From: JASGDN01 sp049840815
Lineage (GTDB): Bacteria; Chloroflexota; Chloroflexia; Thermomicrobiales; UBA6265
Reading direction: 5' to 3'
DNA: 64,000 nt
Assembly: GCA_049840815.1 (NCBI GenBank)
Contig: JASGJI010000002.1
Coordinates: forward strand, 129,662 to 193,661
Shown: piece by piece, positions 61,425 through 64,000 of the stretch
How the letters are laid out: every line of letters starts with the position of its first letter
Numbering within the stretch: the stretch's first letter is position 1
Position numbers and translations under genes: made by a program
The notes under the pieces: model-generated
Databases searched by the model: none
What the model was told of the DNA's origin: nothing
The model's input: the letters and a program-made list of their open reading frames with translations, nothing else

Positions 61425-61468
61425 ATGAGCATGGCCCGGTGGAGAGTTCTCCACCGGGCCATGCTCAT
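61425..61468 (+). terminator. Terminator after the cupredoxin gene
   Basis: Perfect 21-bp stem (61425-61445 with 61448-61468) with only GT between, so the loop opens from the top pairs; 17 nt after the stop codon. Confidence 0.8.
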
Positions 61469-61531
61469 ACCGAATTCGACAGGTCTCGCAGGGAGAACTC
61501 CTCGCCGACCGTGGCGTTGTGCCCAAACCTC

Positions 61532-61559
61532 GGCGAACCAGTAGCCTGTCCGGTTCGCC
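61532..61559 (-). terminator. Terminator of the membrane zinc-finger protein gene
   Basis: 8-bp stem GGCGAACC/GGTTCGCC with a 12-nt loop, directly after the minus-strand stop codon at 61560. Confidence 0.55.
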
Positions 61560-62126
61560 CTATCGGAACCGGATCCAGGCAATCGCGAACGGGATGGCGG
61601 CGTAGACGAGATCCGGAATCAGCTCCAGTTGCAACACGCGAGCCACACCGGGCACCATGTCGTTCACCATCGCCAGGTCAATCCCCCATCGCTGCGCGAT
61701 CAACACCCGCGCGAGCACCAGCCCGACCGCGATCACGCCCATCGCGGAGAGCTGCAAGTCCAGCCCACGCTTGTAGTTCGCCGCCTTCGCCATCGTCTCC
61801 ACCACGCCGAACCCGAGCAGCAGGCAGAGATAGAACTGCCAGGCCGGGAAGAAGCGCCAGAGCACTGCCACTCCCACCGCCACCAGCAACCCCAACCCGA
61901 TCGCCTTCAGCAACGTTGATGACGACGTGCGATACGTGGGCAGCCCCCGCACGCCCGCACAATCCGGACAGCGCCACCCCACCGGTGTGTGGACGGCGCA
62001 CTCCGGGCAGATCGGCTTGCCGCAGCGCGAGCAGCGGAGGCCGGTCATCACATTCGGATGGTAGCTACAGGGAACCTGGCCAGATGGGCGCTCGCGGTAT
62101 CCGGACGTTGGTGCAGTCGACCCCAT
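61560..62126 (-). CDS. Membrane protein with N-terminal B-box-type zinc finger
   Basis: 188 residues. A Cys/His cluster (CSYHPN, CSRCGKPICPECA, CPDC, about residues 20-57) resembles the B-box zinc finger of bacterial rhomboid-associated and other membrane proteins. Four hydrophobic segments follow (about 75-170). No rhomboid Ser/His motif is seen. The ATG at 62126, behind GAAAGGGG, is preferred; the frame runs 18 residues further to a GTG at 62180. Confidence 0.7.
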   Translation of the reverse strand: MGSTAPTSGYRERPSGQVPCSYHPNVMTGLRCSRCGKPICPECAVHTPVGWRCPDCAGVRGLPTYRTSSSTLLKAIGLGLLVAVGVAVLWRFFPAWQFYLCLLLGFGVVETMAKAANYKRGLDLQLSAMGVIAVGLVLARVLIAQRWGIDLAMVNDMVPGVARVLQLELIPDLVYAAIPFAIAWIRFR

Positions 62127-62249
62127 GCTGGCGGGAGCCCCTTTCTCGATCGATACGGGTGCGGCAAGAAACGTCATCACGCAAGAAGCGCCGCGTGGGA
62201 GAATCCTACGCCATTGCCCGCGTTGCGTGACGATCCCCCGCCCACCGGA

Positions 62250-63425
62250 TCAATCGAAGTCGATGTCGATCGAATCGAAGATGCTGCCCGCTAGGTCGAA
62301 GAGACCGCCGAACGCATCGCTCGCTCCCTGGAGACCTCCTCCTACGACATCGGCGAGTCCCTGGACATCGACATCCGGCAGGCTCCCAAGATCGGGCAGC
62401 CCCACGTTCGGCAGGTCGATATCGGGGAGGCTCACATTCCCGCCTCCGCCGCTGCCGCCCGACGTTCTCGAGCCACCACCACCGGTCAACTGGCCCAGCT
62501 GCATCGCCGTGACGAGAACATCGCCCAGGTCCAGGCCGCCACCGGTCACCGTGTCGAACCAGGTTGGGGTTGGCGTGCCGACCGCCGCGAAGGTCTTCAC
62601 CCACTCACGCTCCAGCCCGAACGCCACCGCATACGGCAGGTAGCGATCGAAAAGCTCCTTCGCCTCATCGACGCGCTCGTACTTCCGGATGTCCTTCAGG
62701 TACGTCCGGAACGCGCCCCACATCGCGGCAGCTTCAGCGCCCTTCAGGGTCTTGCGCGGCATCGACCGGCTCACGCGCATCAGGATCATCGAGACGACGA
62801 TACCCGCCGCCATCGCCAGGAACGCGAACGGATCGAGGCTGAATCCCAGGAACCCTCCGCCGATGATCGAGATGACAAGCCCAGCCCGCGCCACCCACAA
62901 CCAGCGTCGGCGCGTCTCCTCCGGCGACTTCATGAAGAAACCGTTGGTCACCAGTTCCTGATACAGCGCCGTACGGATCGCCCGCTCGAACCCGGCAAAC
63001 CGATCGTGAATCCGGCTCAGGTGAACGGTTTGCCCGGGTTCCGGCGCGCCACCGAAGACGGCCTCCAGCACCGTGCGCTCGAAGGCGTCCTGCACCATCG
63101 TCGGGTCCACCGCGGCGATCTCATAGTCGGCGCCACGCCGCCCCTTGCCAGCGTGATAGGTGATCCGGACCGCTCCATGCCGCCCCAACCCGAACAACGC
63201 GGCAAGGACATCGTGGTAGTCGGCGCGCTCGTCGATCAACGTCCCCGCGACGCCCGGAGGGATGTCATCCGGAGGCTCCGACACGTACGACGCAACCGGC
63301 CCAACGTGCGGGTCGCGCCCGCGCATCCACCACAGCAGCAGGATCGCCACCGAGCCGCCGACCAACACCAGCAGCATCAGCAGGATGAAGAAGAGGTGGA
63401 GCAGTTGTCGTGTTTCGTCGCTCAT
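62250..63425 (-). CDS. DUF2207-family membrane protein, C-terminal half type
   Basis: 391 residues. One membrane segment at 10-34 (LFFILLMLLVLVGGSVAILL) followed by RGRDP, then LIDERADYHDVLAALFGLG, two more membrane segments near 180-225, and FDRYLPYAVAFGLEREWV, matching the cytoplasmic/late part of DUF2207 (YciQ-like) proteins. The usual N-terminal beta domain before the first membrane segment is missing. The last 90 residues are Gly/Asp-rich. Function unknown; often linked to LemA-like proteins. Confidence 0.75.
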   Translation of the reverse strand: MSDETRQLLHLFFILLMLLVLVGGSVAILLLWWMRGRDPHVGPVASYVSEPPDDIPPGVAGTLIDERADYHDVLAALFGLGRHGAVRITYHAGKGRRGADYEIAAVDPTMVQDAFERTVLEAVFGGAPEPGQTVHLSRIHDRFAGFERAIRTALYQELVTNGFFMKSPEETRRRWLWVARAGLVISIIGGGFLGFSLDPFAFLAMAAGIVVSMILMRVSRSMPRKTLKGAEAAAMWGAFRTYLKDIRKYERVDEAKELFDRYLPYAVAFGLEREWVKTFAAVGTPTPTWFDTVTGGGLDLGDVLVTAMQLGQLTGGGGSRTSGGSGGGGNVSLPDIDLPNVGLPDLGSLPDVDVQGLADVVGGGLQGASDAFGGLFDLAGSIFDSIDIDFD

Positions 63426-63499
63426 CGCAGGTCCGTGGGGTGCATGTCGCGCGAAGCGTCGTCAGGCCGGGAAGCCGGGGAATCCCGCAACGATCGCGA

Positions 63500-64000
63500 T
63501 CATCCGAAGCCTCGGCTGCCGCCACCGCCGCCCCCACCGGAGCTGCCGCCGCCGCTGAATCCTCCGCCACCGCCGCCGCCACCGCTCCAGCCGCCTCCGC
63601 CGCCCCAGCCTCCGCCGCCGCGGTTGTTGCCATCGCCACCGAGCGCCTTCGCGACGTTCTCCAGCATCCCGAGGAAGCTATCACTCCCGCCTTGAAGGGA
63701 ACGCCCGGCCGAGTCGCTTGCGTCCTGCCAGCCGGGGACATCGACCCCGCCACCGCTCCCGCCGGCATTGCCGCCGCCCTGGTTGCCGGAAGGACCGCCC
63801 CATGGCTGGCCGCCCCAGATGATGACCGGGCCATTCCCACCACGGCGACGCCCGTATCCACCCGGATTGCCGCCAGCCGGGAATCCGCCCTCATACCATC
63901 CTGGTACCGGCGTGTTCACGATCGCGAACTCTAGCGCTGTTCGGATTCTATCGTGTTTCCCCACGGCCGCCAACACCAACCTCAACCAGCAACAGCGACA
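63500..64000 (-). CDS. Glycine-rich protein, C-terminal part (5' end outside window)
   Basis: The frame is open to the window edge, so at least 166 residues and incomplete. The visible part has a short folded stretch (RTALEFAIVNTPVPGWYEGG), then a Gly-rich region with GGNG and SGGG repeats and a helix (SDSFLGMLENVAKALGG), ending in a run of Gly/Trp/Ser (SGGGGGGGSRGFG). Gly-rich tails like this occur in TPM-domain and DUF2207 proteins. It precedes the DUF2207 gene by 74 bp on the same strand. Confidence 0.5.
   Translation of the reverse strand, partial: CRCCWLRLVLAAVGKHDRIRTALEFAIVNTPVPGWYEGGFPAGGNPGGYGRRRGGNGPVIIWGGQPWGGPSGNQGGGNAGGSGGGVDVPGWQDASDSAGRSLQGGSDSFLGMLENVAKALGGDGNNRGGGGWGGGGGWSGGGGGGGGFSGGGSSGGGGGGGSRGFG

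Overview
The window is very GC-rich with dense, short-spaced genes. Its content (rpoBC with a long coiled-coil insertion in beta prime, a gap-pgk-tpiA cluster, secG, tatA, an F420-type LLM oxidoreductase, Tat-exported ABC binding protein, many membrane proteins with Pro/Thr-rich exposed segments) suggests a thermomicrobial or related Chloroflexota bacterium. That assignment is inference from gene content; there is no rRNA or species marker to prove it. No tRNA, rRNA or CRISPR array was seen.

Layout. 0-9 kb: the end of a sugar-phosphate isomerase gene converges on rpoC-rpoB (minus strand), whose 500-nt leader carries a consensus promoter and an attenuator-like hairpin. 9.46-10.90 kb: a complete IS (ISKra4-like transposase, 22-bp perfect inverted repeats) sits just upstream of the rpoB promoter. 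11-18 kb: a plus-strand housekeeping run: YvcK-like protein, gapA, pgk-tpiA (overlapping), secG, tatA, signal peptidase I. 18-22 kb: bifunctional nuclease, a small Cys protein, and a two-gene NuoE/NuoF-type diaphorase. 22-24 kb: nitronate monooxygenase and an ornithine-cyclodeaminase-family gene (minus). 24.5-29 kb: a 984-residue largely disordered protein with a four-Cys motif at each end, then a RodZ-like protein. 29-34.5 kb (minus): lipid kinase, a 37-residue membrane peptide, YggT-like protein, coaBC, threonine aldolase, Ser/Thr kinase. 34.8-39.4 kb: MFS transporter, then a PhoB/PhoR-type pair with an extra receiver protein.

39.6-43 kb: sugar ABC transporter (two permeases and a Tat-type binding protein, no ATPase). 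43-48.5 kb: FMN-binding protein, an unknown membrane-anchored protein, a small group of unknown genes of less GC-biased codon use, and an L,D-transpeptidase. 48.5-56 kb: LLM oxidoreductase, YugP-type protease, polyprenyl synthase-recX, metallo-hydrolase, pyrG. 55.6-58.5 kb: a multi-domain sensor kinase in two frames joined at a perfect -1 slippery heptamer. 58.7-64 kb: DUF59 protein, polysaccharide deacetylase, tandem-cupredoxin lipoprotein, membrane zinc-finger protein, DUF2207 protein and the end of a Gly-rich protein.

The most unusual non-coding feature is a family of structured repeats (13.85, 49.57 and 49.70 kb). Each reads GTAG, then a pentaloop hairpin, then a GAA-triloop hairpin; loops are conserved while stems change in a compensated way, as in REP elements. 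A second GTAG-headed hairpin pair lies at 52.7 kb. Several genes are linked by export: TatA, signal peptidase I and SecG serve the same envelope to which three Tat-type precursors in the window (binding protein, L,D-transpeptidase, cupredoxin lipoprotein) are sent.
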